Assembly (NCBI GenBank): GCA_963972425.1
Contig: CAXAUF010000006.1
Span: 1 to 64,000, forward strand
Source of the DNA: Algorimicrobium sp002414705
GTDB lineage: Bacteria; Bacteroidota; Bacteroidia; Flavobacteriales; Flavobacteriaceae
Reading direction: 5' to 3'
Length of the DNA stretch: 64,000 nt
Shown: one piece after another, positions 18,597-28,100 of the stretch
Numbering within the stretch: position 1 is the stretch's first letter
Layout: every line of letters begins with the position of its first letter
Position numbers and translations under genes: made by a program
Notes under the pieces: generated by a model
What the model was told of the DNA's origin: nothing
What the model saw: only the letters and a program-made list of their open reading frames with translations
The model's database searches: none

Positions 18597-19835
18597 ATGA
18601 AAAATCAAATTTTAATACTATTTACGCTTGTTTTTGCACACCAAATATTTGCGCAAACTGTTGTTTTGCCCAATACAAATGATTCACGTGTTATTACTAC
18701 AGGAATGCCATTTTTATTGATAGCTCCAGAAGCTAGAGGAGCTTCCATGGGTGATATGGGTGTTGCAACCTCTGTTGATGCGTATTCTCAGAATTGGAAT
18801 CCTTCTAAATATGCCTTTTCAGAATCAAAACAGGGTGTTAGTTTAAGTTACACGCCTTACTTAACTAAATTGGTTAATGATATTTCCTTGGGTTATTTAA
18901 CGTATTTTAATCGTATAAATGAACGAAGTGCTTTTGCTTTTGGTTTCAGATATTTTGGTCTTGGAGAAATAGAATTAGTGCAAGATGAATTTTCTACACC
19001 TTTAGTCGTTAAACCAAATGAAATATCTATAGATGGATCTTATTCATTAAAATTAAGCGAGCAATTTGCTATGTCTGTAGCAATGCGGTATTCTCGTTCC
19101 GATTTAAAAATAGACGCTATTGATGGCGATGCAAATGCTGCAACTGCATTTGGTGTTGATATTTCTGGATACTATCAAAGTGAAGAACAAGCCTATGCAA
19201 CCTTTAATGGACGTACCAGATTAGGTTTTGCTATTCAAAATATTGGTCCTAAATTCAAATACGATGAAGGTGGTCAGGAAAACTTCCAACCAACAACCTT
19301 GCGTTTAGGTGGTGGTTTCGATTTTATATTGGATGATTTCAACAAAGTATCTGTAACTGCAGAAGTTACCAAGCTTTTAGTTCCAACACCTCCTGTTTAT
19401 GGTACCGAATTTAATTACACAGATAATGATGGTAATGGTGAGTATAATCCAGATACGGACGATTTAGGCTCTGTAGTAACTCCAGATGTTATTATTGACG
19501 GTCAAGATCCAAACGTTGGTTTCTTTAAGGGTATGTTTCAATCTTTCGGTGATGCACCTGGTGGCTTTAGCGAAGAAATGAAAGAATGGACATGGGCTAT
19601 TGGAGCAGAATATATGTATCAAGATTCTTTTGGCTTTAGAGCAGGTTATTTCAACGAAAGTGATGAAAAAGGTGCTAGACAATTTTTTGCTATTGGTGCA
19701 GGTTTTAAATATAATGTTATTGGTATTGATTTATCATACCTGTTTTCAGGTTCAAAAGTTCAAAATCCTTTAGAAAACACGTTGCGTTTTTCATTAACGT
19801 TTAATTTTGGGCCAGGAACATACAGAGAATATTAA
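18597..19835 (+). CDS. porV: T9SS outer-membrane protein PorV
   Basis: FadL-like outer-membrane beta-barrel (412 aa) that shuttles T9SS substrates from the translocon to PorU and the attachment complex. A signal peptide (MKNQILILFTLVFAHQIFAQ) is followed by the family-typical PFLLIAPEARGASMGDMGVA and SQNWNPSKYAF, and the C-terminus (NTLRFSLTFNFGPGTYREY) is a barrel strand. Encoded directly after porU with its own promoter and a strong terminator. Confidence 0.94.
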   Translation: MKNQILILFTLVFAHQIFAQTVVLPNTNDSRVITTGMPFLLIAPEARGASMGDMGVATSVDAYSQNWNPSKYAFSESKQGVSLSYTPYLTKLVNDISLGYLTYFNRINERSAFAFGFRYFGLGEIELVQDEFSTPLVVKPNEISIDGSYSLKLSEQFAMSVAMRYSRSDLKIDAIDGDANAATAFGVDISGYYQSEEQAYATFNGRTRLGFAIQNIGPKFKYDEGGQENFQPTTLRLGGGFDFILDDFNKVSVTAEVTKLLVPTPPVYGTEFNYTDNDGNGEYNPDTDDLGSVVTPDVIIDGQDPNVGFFKGMFQSFGDAPGGFSEEMKEWTWAIGAEYMYQDSFGFRAGYFNESDEKGARQFFAIGAGFKYNVIGIDLSYLFSGSKVQNPLENTLRFSLTFNFGPGTYREY

Positions 19836-19857
19836 AATATATTTATTAGTTACAAAC

Positions 19858-19889
19858 AAAAAACTATTGCAATACGCAATAGTTTTTTT
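19858..19889 (+). terminator. Terminator of porV
   Basis: Stem ACTATTGC/GCAATAGT extended by A/T pairs, loop AATAC, followed by a run of seven Ts. Confidence 0.85.
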
Positions 19890-19998
19890 GTCTAACGCCA
19901 ATTTAATTTTATGTAGTCGTTCAAATAAATTGAAGCGAAAAAGTAATAATTTATTATGGCATAATATAGTTTCTCAATTTAGTAGATATAAATAGATT

Positions 19999-20481
19999 AT
20001 GAAAGAAATAAAAATAGAATCCATCCTTCAGGTTTATGATAATTTTAATGAATTACCAGAGTATGTGTCTAGTTTAATGACCAAAGCCATCGAAGCTAGA
20101 AGCAGAGCGTATGCACCGTATTCAAATTTTAGTGTTGGTACTGCATTGTTATTGGATAATGGTGAGGTTATTACAGGCAACAATCAAGAAAATGCGTCCT
20201 ATCCTTCAGGGTTGTGTGCAGAACGTACCGCTATTTATTATGCTGGATCTCAATTTCCGAATTCTAAAGTTGTACGTATGGCTATAACAGCTGGTTCTAA
20301 AATGAAACAAACAACTTCTCCAATTCCTCCATGTGGTGCGTGTCGTCAAGCTATTGCGGAATATGAGGTAAAACAAAACGCACCCATTGAAATCTATTTT
20401 ATGGGCGAAACAGGTAAGGTTGTTAAGTCCGATTCACTTGCTAATTTATTGCCTTTAATTTTTGATAGGAGCTTTCTATAA
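19999..20481 (+). CDS. cdd: Cytidine deaminase
   Basis: Zinc enzyme of pyrimidine salvage (160 aa) converting cytidine or deoxycytidine to uridine. The zinc and active-site motifs are complete: GLCAERTAIYYAGS (Cys-Ala-Glu, about 72-76) and PIPPCGACRQAIAEY (CGAC, about 113-116), with YAPYSNFSVG near residue 40 binding the substrate. Slightly longer than the usual 130-140 aa because of an N-terminal extension of about 25 residues. It appears monocistronic. Confidence 0.94.
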   Translation: MKEIKIESILQVYDNFNELPEYVSSLMTKAIEARSRAYAPYSNFSVGTALLLDNGEVITGNNQENASYPSGLCAERTAIYYAGSQFPNSKVVRMAITAGSKMKQTTSPIPPCGACRQAIAEYEVKQNAPIEIYFMGETGKVVKSDSLANLLPLIFDRSFL

Positions 20482-20555
20482 CGTTTTCGTTAATTTAGAA
20501 ATCTTTTTAAAGTGATTTTTACGTTTTTCGGTTTTTTCGTTAATAAGTAAAGTGT

Positions 20556-20563
20556 TACTTTTG
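20556..20563 (+). promoter_or_regulatory. -7 promoter box for pdhA
   Basis: TACTTTTG, exact TAnnTTTG match 29 nt upstream of the pdhA start. No good -33 TTTG at the right distance. Confidence 0.5.
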
Positions 20564-20592
20564 CTTATTCGTTTATCAAATTAACGTGACCA

Positions 20593-21591
20593 ATGCAAAA
20601 GATAACTAAAGAAGTATACCTAAAGTGGTATGAAGATATGTATTTCTGGAGAAAGTTTGAAGACAAACTAGCAGCCGTTTACATTCAACAAAAAGTTAGA
20701 GGATTTCTTCATTTATATAATGGTCAAGAGGCCATATTAGCAGGCGCTTTGCATGCTATGGATTTAACCAAAGATAAAATGATTACTGCGTATAGAAATC
20801 ACGTTCAGCCAATTGGTATGGGTGTAGATCCTAAGCGTGTTATGGCTGAATTATATGGTAAAGCAACTGGAACATCTCAAGGTTTAGGTGGCTCCATGCA
20901 TATTTTTTCAAAAGAACATCGTTTTTATGGTGGACATGGTATTGTTGGAGGTCAAATCCCTTTAGGTGCAGGTATTGCATTTGGCGATAAATATCATGGA
21001 AGTGATGCGGTAACACTTTGTTGTTTTGGTGATGGTGCTGCAAGACAAGGTTCTCTTCACGAAACCTTTAATTTAGCTATGTTATGGAAATTACCAGTTG
21101 TTTTCGTTTGTGAAAATAATGGCTATGCTATGGGAACTTCTGTGGAGCGTACAGCAAATCATACGGATATATGGAAATTAGGTTTAGGTTATGAAATGCC
21201 ATGCGGACCAGTAGATGGTATGAACCCAATTAAAGTAGCCGAAGCTTTTGATGAAGCCATTCAACGTGCTAGACGTGGTGATGGACCAACTTTTTTAGAA
21301 CTTAAAACATACCGTTACAGAGGGCATTCTATGAGTGATGCACAACATTATAGAACGAAAGATGAGGTTGCAGAATACAAGAAAATTGACCCAATTACAC
21401 AGGTGAAAGACATTATTCTTGATAAAGGATATGCAACCGAAGCTGATATAAAAATAATTGATAAACGTGTGAAAGCTCTAGTAGACGAATGTGAAAAATT
21501 TGCTGAAGAATCACCGTATCCAGAAAAAAATGTGATGTACGATGCTGTTTACGAGCAAGAAGATTATCCATTTATACAACATAAAATATAA
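20593..21591 (+). CDS. pdhA: Pyruvate dehydrogenase E1 component, alpha subunit
   Basis: Thiamine-diphosphate-dependent E1-alpha subunit (332 aa) of the pyruvate dehydrogenase complex, feeding acetyl-CoA to the TCA cycle. Motifs: GFLHLYNGQEA (about 37), AYRNHVQPIGMG (about 65), GGSMHIF (about 98) and the ThDP/Mg motif CCFGDGAARQGSLHE...ENNGYAMGTS (about 142-180). The phosphorylation-loop equivalent YRYRGHSMSDAQHYR is at about 240. The E2 gene follows 3 nt downstream; the beta subunit gene is not in the window. Confidence 0.93.
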   Translation: MQKITKEVYLKWYEDMYFWRKFEDKLAAVYIQQKVRGFLHLYNGQEAILAGALHAMDLTKDKMITAYRNHVQPIGMGVDPKRVMAELYGKATGTSQGLGGSMHIFSKEHRFYGGHGIVGGQIPLGAGIAFGDKYHGSDAVTLCCFGDGAARQGSLHETFNLAMLWKLPVVFVCENNGYAMGTSVERTANHTDIWKLGLGYEMPCGPVDGMNPIKVAEAFDEAIQRARRGDGPTFLELKTYRYRGHSMSDAQHYRTKDEVAEYKKIDPITQVKDIILDKGYATEADIKIIDKRVKALVDECEKFAEESPYPEKNVMYDAVYEQEDYPFIQHKI

Positions 21592-21594
21592 ACA

Positions 21595-23265
21595 ATGGCT
21601 GAAATTATAAACATGCCGCGTTTAAGCGATACCATGGAAGAAGGTACTGTAGCTACGTGGTTAAAGCAAGTAGGAGACAAGATAGAAGAAGGTGATATCC
21701 TTGCTGAAATTGAAACTGATAAGGCCACAATGGAATTTGAATCGTTTCATGAAGGAACCTTGTTGCATATTGGTGTTCAGGAGGGTGAAACAACTAAAGT
21801 TGATGCGCTTTTAGCTATCATTGGAAAGGAAGGTGAGGACATTTCAGACCTCATTAAAAGTGGTTCAGCATCTAATGATACTGAAAAGTCATTTGATTTT
21901 CAGAAAAGCGAGGAAAATCCTGATGAAGAAGCCATTCAGAACAATAGTGAAGAATCTCAAGAAGAATCAGATAGTGTAGAGTTGCCAGATGGCGTAAGCA
22001 TCGTTACTATGCCACGATTAAGTGATACCATGGAAGAAGGAACCGTTGCAACTTGGTTAAAAAAAGTTGGTGATACGGTTGAGGAAGGCGATATTTTAGC
22101 TGAAATTGAAACCGATAAAGCCACTATGGAATTCGAATCCTTTCAATCTGGAACTTTATTATATATAGGTTTAGACGAAGGTGAGTCTGCAAAAGTAGAT
22201 TCGCTTTTAGCTATTATTGGACCACAAGGAACAGATGTTTCTGGTATTGCTAAAAATTTTAAAGCCGAAGGCACTTCTGATAAAAAAGAAGAAACTCCAA
22301 AAGTAGAAAAAACTGAAAAAGTTCAAGCTGAAGCTAAAAAAGAATCAGTTTCTACTTCAAGTTCTGTTGAAAACCCTACGAGTTTAAAGTCAACTTCAAA
22401 TTCTTCTGGACGTGTATTTATTTCACCTTTAGCCAAAAAAATGGCAGAAGAGCGTGGTATTGATATTTCGCAAGTTTCTGGTTCTGCCGAAAATGGTCGA
22501 ATTGTAAAACGAGATATCGAAAACTTCAAACCAGGAGCAACATCACCTGCTACTTCTGTTGGGAAATTTGTTCCATCAGGTCAAGAGAATACGGATGAGG
22601 TTAAACATTCGCAAATGCGAAAAGTTATTGCCAAACGTTTAGCAGAGTCTAAATTTACAGCACCTCATTACTATTTAAATGTCGAGTTTGATATGGAAAA
22701 TGCCATGGCATTCCGTACACAATACAATTCCATCCCAGATACTAAAATTTCATATAACGATATAATTGTAAAAGCTTGTGCGCTTGCTTTAAAACAACAT
22801 CCACAAGTAAACTCTCAGTGGTTTGATGATAAAATGGTGCTTAATAACCACGTTCATATTGGTGTTGCAGTTGCTGTGCCAGATGGCTTGGTGGTTCCTG
22901 TAGTTCGTTTTGCTAATGAGCAATCATTACCTCAAATTGGAGCTGCAGTAAGAGAGTATGCTGGTAAAGCAAAAACTAAAAAACTTACGCCTCAAGAAAT
23001 GGAAGGGAGTACGTTTACTATTTCTAATCTAGGGATGTTTGGAATTGAGAGCTTTACGTCAATCATCAACCAGCCAAATTCTGCTATTTTATCAGTTGGT
23101 GCTATTATTGAAAAGCCAGTTGTTAAAAATGGTCAAGTGGTAGCAGGAAATACCATGAAGTTAACTATGGCATGCGATCATAGAACAGTAGATGGTGCTA
23201 CAGGTGCACAATTCTTATTAACTTTAAAGGGTTATATAGAGAATCCAATAACCATGTTGGTGTAA
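21595..23265 (+). CDS. pdhC: Pyruvate dehydrogenase E2, dihydrolipoamide acetyltransferase
   Basis: Core acetyltransferase of the pyruvate dehydrogenase complex (556 aa). Two N-terminal lipoyl domains, nearly identical in sequence, carry the lipoylated lysines in EIETDKATMEFESF (Lys43 and Lys175), separated by acidic linkers. An E3/E1-binding domain (about 275-310, SPLAKKMAEERGIDISQVSG) precedes the catalytic domain, which ends with the active-site ACDHRTVDGATGAQF (about 522). It forms an operon with pdhA and ends in a clear terminator. Confidence 0.94.
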   Translation: MAEIINMPRLSDTMEEGTVATWLKQVGDKIEEGDILAEIETDKATMEFESFHEGTLLHIGVQEGETTKVDALLAIIGKEGEDISDLIKSGSASNDTEKSFDFQKSEENPDEEAIQNNSEESQEESDSVELPDGVSIVTMPRLSDTMEEGTVATWLKKVGDTVEEGDILAEIETDKATMEFESFQSGTLLYIGLDEGESAKVDSLLAIIGPQGTDVSGIAKNFKAEGTSDKKEETPKVEKTEKVQAEAKKESVSTSSSVENPTSLKSTSNSSGRVFISPLAKKMAEERGIDISQVSGSAENGRIVKRDIENFKPGATSPATSVGKFVPSGQENTDEVKHSQMRKVIAKRLAESKFTAPHYYLNVEFDMENAMAFRTQYNSIPDTKISYNDIIVKACALALKQHPQVNSQWFDDKMVLNNHVHIGVAVAVPDGLVVPVVRFANEQSLPQIGAAVREYAGKAKTKKLTPQEMEGSTFTISNLGMFGIESFTSIINQPNSAILSVGAIIEKPVVKNGQVVAGNTMKLTMACDHRTVDGATGAQFLLTLKGYIENPITMLV

Positions 23266-23300
23266 CTTGAATTTATTTTATAATACCCTATAAATTCTCA

Positions 23301-23330
23301 AAATCCTGCTATACCAAGCAGGATTTTTTT
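23301..23330 (+). terminator. Terminator of the pdhA-pdhC operon
   Basis: A perfect 10-bp stem AAATCCTGCT/AGCAGGATTT with a 6-nt loop ATACCA and a T tail. Confidence 0.87.
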
Positions 23331-23388
23331 ATATTTAAACTCTAATCATTAGCGGTGAAATTTATCGTTATAAACATGTTTAATTTTT

Positions 23389-24354
23389 ATGAAAAAGCTC
23401 ATCATATTATTTGTTGTCATCAATATATTTGGCTGTAAAGCAAAGCAGGAAAATCAACATTTTCAGGTAGTTGAAGATGTTGTTATTACAGCAAATGAAG
23501 TAAAAGAAACCGTTTCTTTCTTGGCTTCCGACACTCAAAAAGGACGTGGAACAGGAGGCGATGGTATTGATGCTTCTGCTAATTATATAGAAAAACAATT
23601 AATTAGTTTTGGAATCAAACCTTATTATAACACCTATCGAGATCCATTTAAAGTTCAAGAAATGGATTCTTACAATGTGGTTGGGTTTTTAGAAGGTAGC
23701 GATGCTAAACTTAAAAATGAAATTATTATTATCGGAGCGCATTATGATCATATTGGAACTAAAGCCAAAATGGTAGAATCAGATTCAATTGCAAATGGAG
23801 CCAATGATAATGCAGCAGGAACATCAGCGGTTTTAGCTATGGCTCGTTATTTTGGCGCTAAAAAAACCAATAAGCGTAGTTTGATGTTTGTGCTGTTTTC
23901 AGCTGAAGAAATGGGCTTGTTAGGTTCCAAACATTTAGCCAATAGACTTAAAGATGAAAACGCCAATTTATATACCGTTGTTAACATGGAAATGATTGGT
24001 GTGCCTTTTAAAGATCGCGATTATGTGGCTTTTGTAACCGGTTACGGTAAATCTAATATGGCAGAGAAAATAAACAGCTATATTGGATCTCAATTTCTAG
24101 GTGAATCTGAAGTTGCCAAACAATACAATTTATTCAGAGCGTCTGATAACTACCCATTTTATGAAGTGTTCAAAATGCCTTCACATACTATTTCATCATG
24201 CGATTTGTCAAACTACGATTTCTACCATCATGTAGATGATGAAATTGATAAGTTGGATTATGATCACATGGCTAGTTTAATTAATCAGCTTATTCCAGGA
24301 ATAGAAAAAATGAGTAATACTACCACACAAGAAATTAAAATGAACGATGAGTAA
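23389..24354 (+). CDS. M28 family zinc aminopeptidase, lipoprotein
   Basis: Predicted zinc-dependent aminopeptidase (321 aa) anchored as a lipoprotein: the signal ends in NIFGC (Cys16). Metal ligands of the M28 fold are visible: GAHYDHIG (His, about 117), GANDNAAGTSA (Asp, about 140), SAEEMGLLGS (tandem Glu, about 171), NMEMIGV (Glu where many M28 enzymes have Asp, about 200) and the C-terminal FYHHVDDEIDKLD (His). It probably degrades peptides in the envelope or periplasm. It overlaps the next gene by 8 nt, which suggests translational coupling. Confidence 0.88.
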   Translation: MKKLIILFVVINIFGCKAKQENQHFQVVEDVVITANEVKETVSFLASDTQKGRGTGGDGIDASANYIEKQLISFGIKPYYNTYRDPFKVQEMDSYNVVGFLEGSDAKLKNEIIIIGAHYDHIGTKAKMVESDSIANGANDNAAGTSAVLAMARYFGAKKTNKRSLMFVLFSAEEMGLLGSKHLANRLKDENANLYTVVNMEMIGVPFKDRDYVAFVTGYGKSNMAEKINSYIGSQFLGESEVAKQYNLFRASDNYPFYEVFKMPSHTISSCDLSNYDFYHHVDDEIDKLDYDHMASLINQLIPGIEKMSNTTTQEIKMNDE

Positions 24355-25030
24355 AAATGTTATAATTACAGGAACAAGTAGAGGTATCGGGTTTGAATTA
24401 GTCAAACTATTTTCAGAAAGTGGGTATCAAGTTTTGGCATTGTCAAGAAATGAAAAGCCTGTTTCAGACTTACAGTTGCCAAATGTGACGGCTTTTACTT
24501 TCGATTTATCAAAAAAGGCAGATTTTCAAAAAGTAGAAACTTTCATAAAAAAAGAATGGAAGCAAGTTGATATCCTTATAAATAATGCTGGAGCTATTCT
24601 TAACAAATCTTTTTCAGAAACGACTATGGAAGATTTCGATTTTGTATATAAAACCAATGTTTTTGGAGTTGCAGAAATGACGCGTATAGCGCTACGTTTT
24701 ATGAAAAGCAAAAGTCATGTAGTGACCATAAGTTCCATGGGTGGCGTTCAAGGTAGTATGAAATTTCCAGGTTTAGCTGCTTATAGTTCTAGCAAAGCAG
24801 CTGTTATAACATTAACCGAATTATGGGCAGAGGAATATAAAGAATCAGGTATTTGTTTTAATGTTTTAGCTTTAGGTGCCGTACAAACCGAAATGTTGGA
24901 AGAAGCATTTCCAGGATTTGAAGTCCCGATGACACCAAAATCGATGGCAAATTATATTTTTGATTTTGCAACAGCAGGTCAAAAACACTTCAATGGAAAA
25001 CTATTACAAGTATCTAATTCAACGCCTTAA
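24347..25030 (+). CDS. SDR family oxidoreductase
   Basis: Short-chain dehydrogenase/reductase (227 aa) with the NAD(P)-binding ITGTSRGIGFELVKL at the N-terminus, the LINNAG motif (about 75), catalytic Ser in VTISSMG (about 127) and the YSSSKAA YxxxK pair (about 145-149). The substrate cannot be inferred. Its frame begins inside the M28 peptidase gene, so the two are probably translated together; the functional link is unclear. Confidence 0.88.
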   Translation: MSKNVIITGTSRGIGFELVKLFSESGYQVLALSRNEKPVSDLQLPNVTAFTFDLSKKADFQKVETFIKKEWKQVDILINNAGAILNKSFSETTMEDFDFVYKTNVFGVAEMTRIALRFMKSKSHVVTISSMGGVQGSMKFPGLAAYSSSKAAVITLTELWAEEYKESGICFNVLALGAVQTEMLEEAFPGFEVPMTPKSMANYIFDFATAGQKHFNGKLLQVSNSTP

Positions 25031-25096
25031 AAATCATAATATCAGAATATTGTAAGTTTTGTTTAATGTTTCATTAGTGGATTTTCTTACTAAATA

Positions 25097-25104
25097 TACC
25101 TTTG
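25097..25104 (+). promoter_or_regulatory. -7 promoter box for the haloperoxidase-type fusion gene
   Basis: TACCTTTG, exact TAnnTTTG match, 81 nt upstream of the chosen start codon at 25186. No -33 element recognised. Confidence 0.4.
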
Positions 25105-25185
25105 AAAGTGATTATTTTGCACTTGGTAGAATAAATTTTTAGGTGATAATAAATAGTATTTCTTTTGATTAAAATATTAATCATT

Positions 25186-28100
25186 ATGAGGAGAAATCAA
25201 CTATTGAAAACCTTTTTAGGAAGTCTTTTTTGTATAGCTTTTGCAGTACAAACTTCAGCACAAGTTTTTCAACGAGCCGATGCAGTTTCAGGACTGGGAA
25301 ATCTTGAACAAAATAGTGGAGTAGCAGTTGCTGATTTTGATGGCGACAATGTCATGGATATTTTTGTCGTAGCGGAAGCTATAGATGTAAATGGAATTGA
25401 ACGTACACATAGTAAACTATTTAAAAACAACAACGATGGGTCCTTCACGGATGTAACGGTTGTAGCGGGTTTAAATAATATGCTTATTTCTGATTTTAGT
25501 CAGGATGGTGTTTTCTATAGTTTTGATGGGTTTAAACAAGGTGCTTTTTGGGGCGATTATAACAATGATGGATTCCCAGATTTGTTTATCACTAACACAT
25601 TTAATGTATTACTTTACCAAAATAATGGAGATGGAACATTCTCAAATATAACAACATCTGCTGGATTTAATTTAGCCACTAACTGCCAATATATGGGAGC
25701 AACTTGGTTTGATTATGACAATGACGGTTTTTTAGATATTTATATTAATGATTGGGGAGGATGTTCTACAAACTTACTATATCATAACAATGCAGATGGT
25801 ACTTTTACAGATGTAACTGTTTCAACTGGTATTGCAGAGGTTACTTCAAGACAAAGTTTTACAGCTATGCCTTTTGATATTAATGAGGATGGTTTCATGG
25901 ATTTATACGTAAGTAATGACTTTGATGAATTAAACTATTTATATATTAATAATGCGGGTGTAAGTTTTACAGAACAGGCAAATGCAGTAGGTTTAGATAA
26001 TAATTTTGATGACATGGGCATATCTATGTCTGACTTTAACAATGATGGTTTTTTCGATTTTTTTATTACAGGAATAGATCAAACAGCGTTGTTTGTAAAT
26101 TCAGGTGTAAATACCTATACAGAGCAAAGTCTTACCAATAATATTGCTGGAAACGGATGGGCTTGGGGAAATACCATGGCCGATTTTGATTTAGATGGTG
26201 ATGAAGATTTGTTTATTGCTAATGGTTATACGTTTGAAAATAGAAATGCTGAATATAATGTATACTACAAAAATAAATATGTTGAAGGAAATAATAATTT
26301 TGAGAATGCAACTATAGCATCTAACCTTCATGATCTTACCATTAGTATTGAAGCATTAGATTTTGATTATGATAACGATGGTGATTTAGATTTATACCTT
26401 ACCAATAGTGATAGTTATTCTTTCTTATACGAAAACACGACATTAAATGTTGGCGTAGCTAATCTAGTGCATTTCTTTAAAGTTTCACTAGAAGGTACAA
26501 CATCTAACAAAAGTGCTATTGGAACTCAAGTAACTATAACAACAAATTCAGGATCATTTACACGTTACTTTAATGGTGTTGGCTTTTTAGGTCAAAGTAT
26601 GAAACCCGTTCATTTTGGTTTAAATGCAGACACTCAGATTAGTGATGTAACAATTAAATGGCCCTCTGGACTAGTTGAATCATATCAAAATATTGCTTCA
26701 GATTCACATTATAAAGCTACAGAAGGTGTTGGAATGGTAGATTTAATGATTTCTCCAAGTGTTAAAATATTTGGTTGTACAGATCCTACATCATGCTCTT
26801 ATAATCCGTTAGCAACTGTAGATGATGGATCCTGTACCTATTTACCTTCCGGTGTCATTACAGGAGCTACAACTGTCGGTTTTATAGATGAAGAAACCTA
26901 CACATATCCATTATCTGATCCTGGTTCAACACTTGCTTGGACAGTAACTGGAGGTGAATTAGTTAGTGGACAAGGAACAAATTCTCTGGTTGTAAGATGG
27001 GGAATTAATGATACCGGTCATTTAACTGTTAAAGAAACAAGTTCTTTATGTTCAAGTCCAACGATAGAATTAGATGTAGATATCGTGATTTTTGAAACAC
27101 CAGATAATGTGTCCATTGCAAGACTTTGGAATGAAGCACTTCTGGAAGCAATTCGAAAAGATTTTGCAAGACCAACGGTACATGCTCGGAATTTATTTCA
27201 TTCTAGTGTTGCCATGTACGATATTTGGGCAATTTATGATAAAATAGAAAATCCAGGAAACGGACAGCATGCAGTTCCTTATATGGTTGGGAATACGGTT
27301 CATGGATTTACAAGCACACTTCAAAATTTCACGCCTTTAGAAGGCAATATAGTGTCTATTAATAAAGCAGTTAGTTATGCTATGTATCGATTATTGACGC
27401 ATAGATTTCAAAATTCACCAGGTGTTTTTCAAACACAACAGCGTTTTGACTTCTTAATGGATCAATTAGGTTATACCACAGGAGTAACTTCTACGGATTA
27501 TACTACTGGTAATGCTGCTGAATTAGGTAACTATATTGGTCAAGTTTTAATTGATTACGGAAATTCTGATGGAGCTAGAGAAGCTACAGGTTATGATAAT
27601 GCTTATTATGAGCCATTTAACCCACCATTAGCACCAGCTTATGAAGCTGTTTCTTTGATTAACCCGAATCGTTGGCAATCTTTAAGTTTAGACACATATA
27701 TTGATCAAAGTGGAAATTTAATTGATGGTGACGTTATTAACTTTTTAAGTCCTGAGTGGGGAGATGTGATGCCATTTGCTATGACAGATGATGACAAAGA
27801 TACATTCCAACGTGATGGTGATGATTATAATGTGTATCATAACCCAGCAAATCCACCTTACATTGATAATACAAATACAAGTGTATCAAGTGATGCTTAT
27901 AAATGGAATTTTTCCATGGTATCAGTTTGGGGTTCACATTTAGATCCAGCTGATGGTGTTATGTGGGATATATCACCAGGTGCTATTGGAAATACACCTA
28001 TTTCTACTTTTCCATCAGATTATACGCAATATCCAACATTTTATAACCGAGTCGTTGGAGGTGATCCAGGAACAGGTCGTAATTTAAACCCTGTAACGAA

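Noticed and set aside
19807..19995. Small open frame after porV
   Set aside because: It overlaps the porV end in another frame and runs through the porV terminator hairpin.
21613..22180. Long direct repeat in pdhC DNA
   Set aside because: Explained by the two lipoyl domains normal for this E2 enzyme.
25330..26450. Periodic GATTTTGAT-like words suggesting a DNA repeat array
   Set aside because: They encode the calcium-binding loops of FG-GAP/VCBS repeats; spacing follows the protein repeat.
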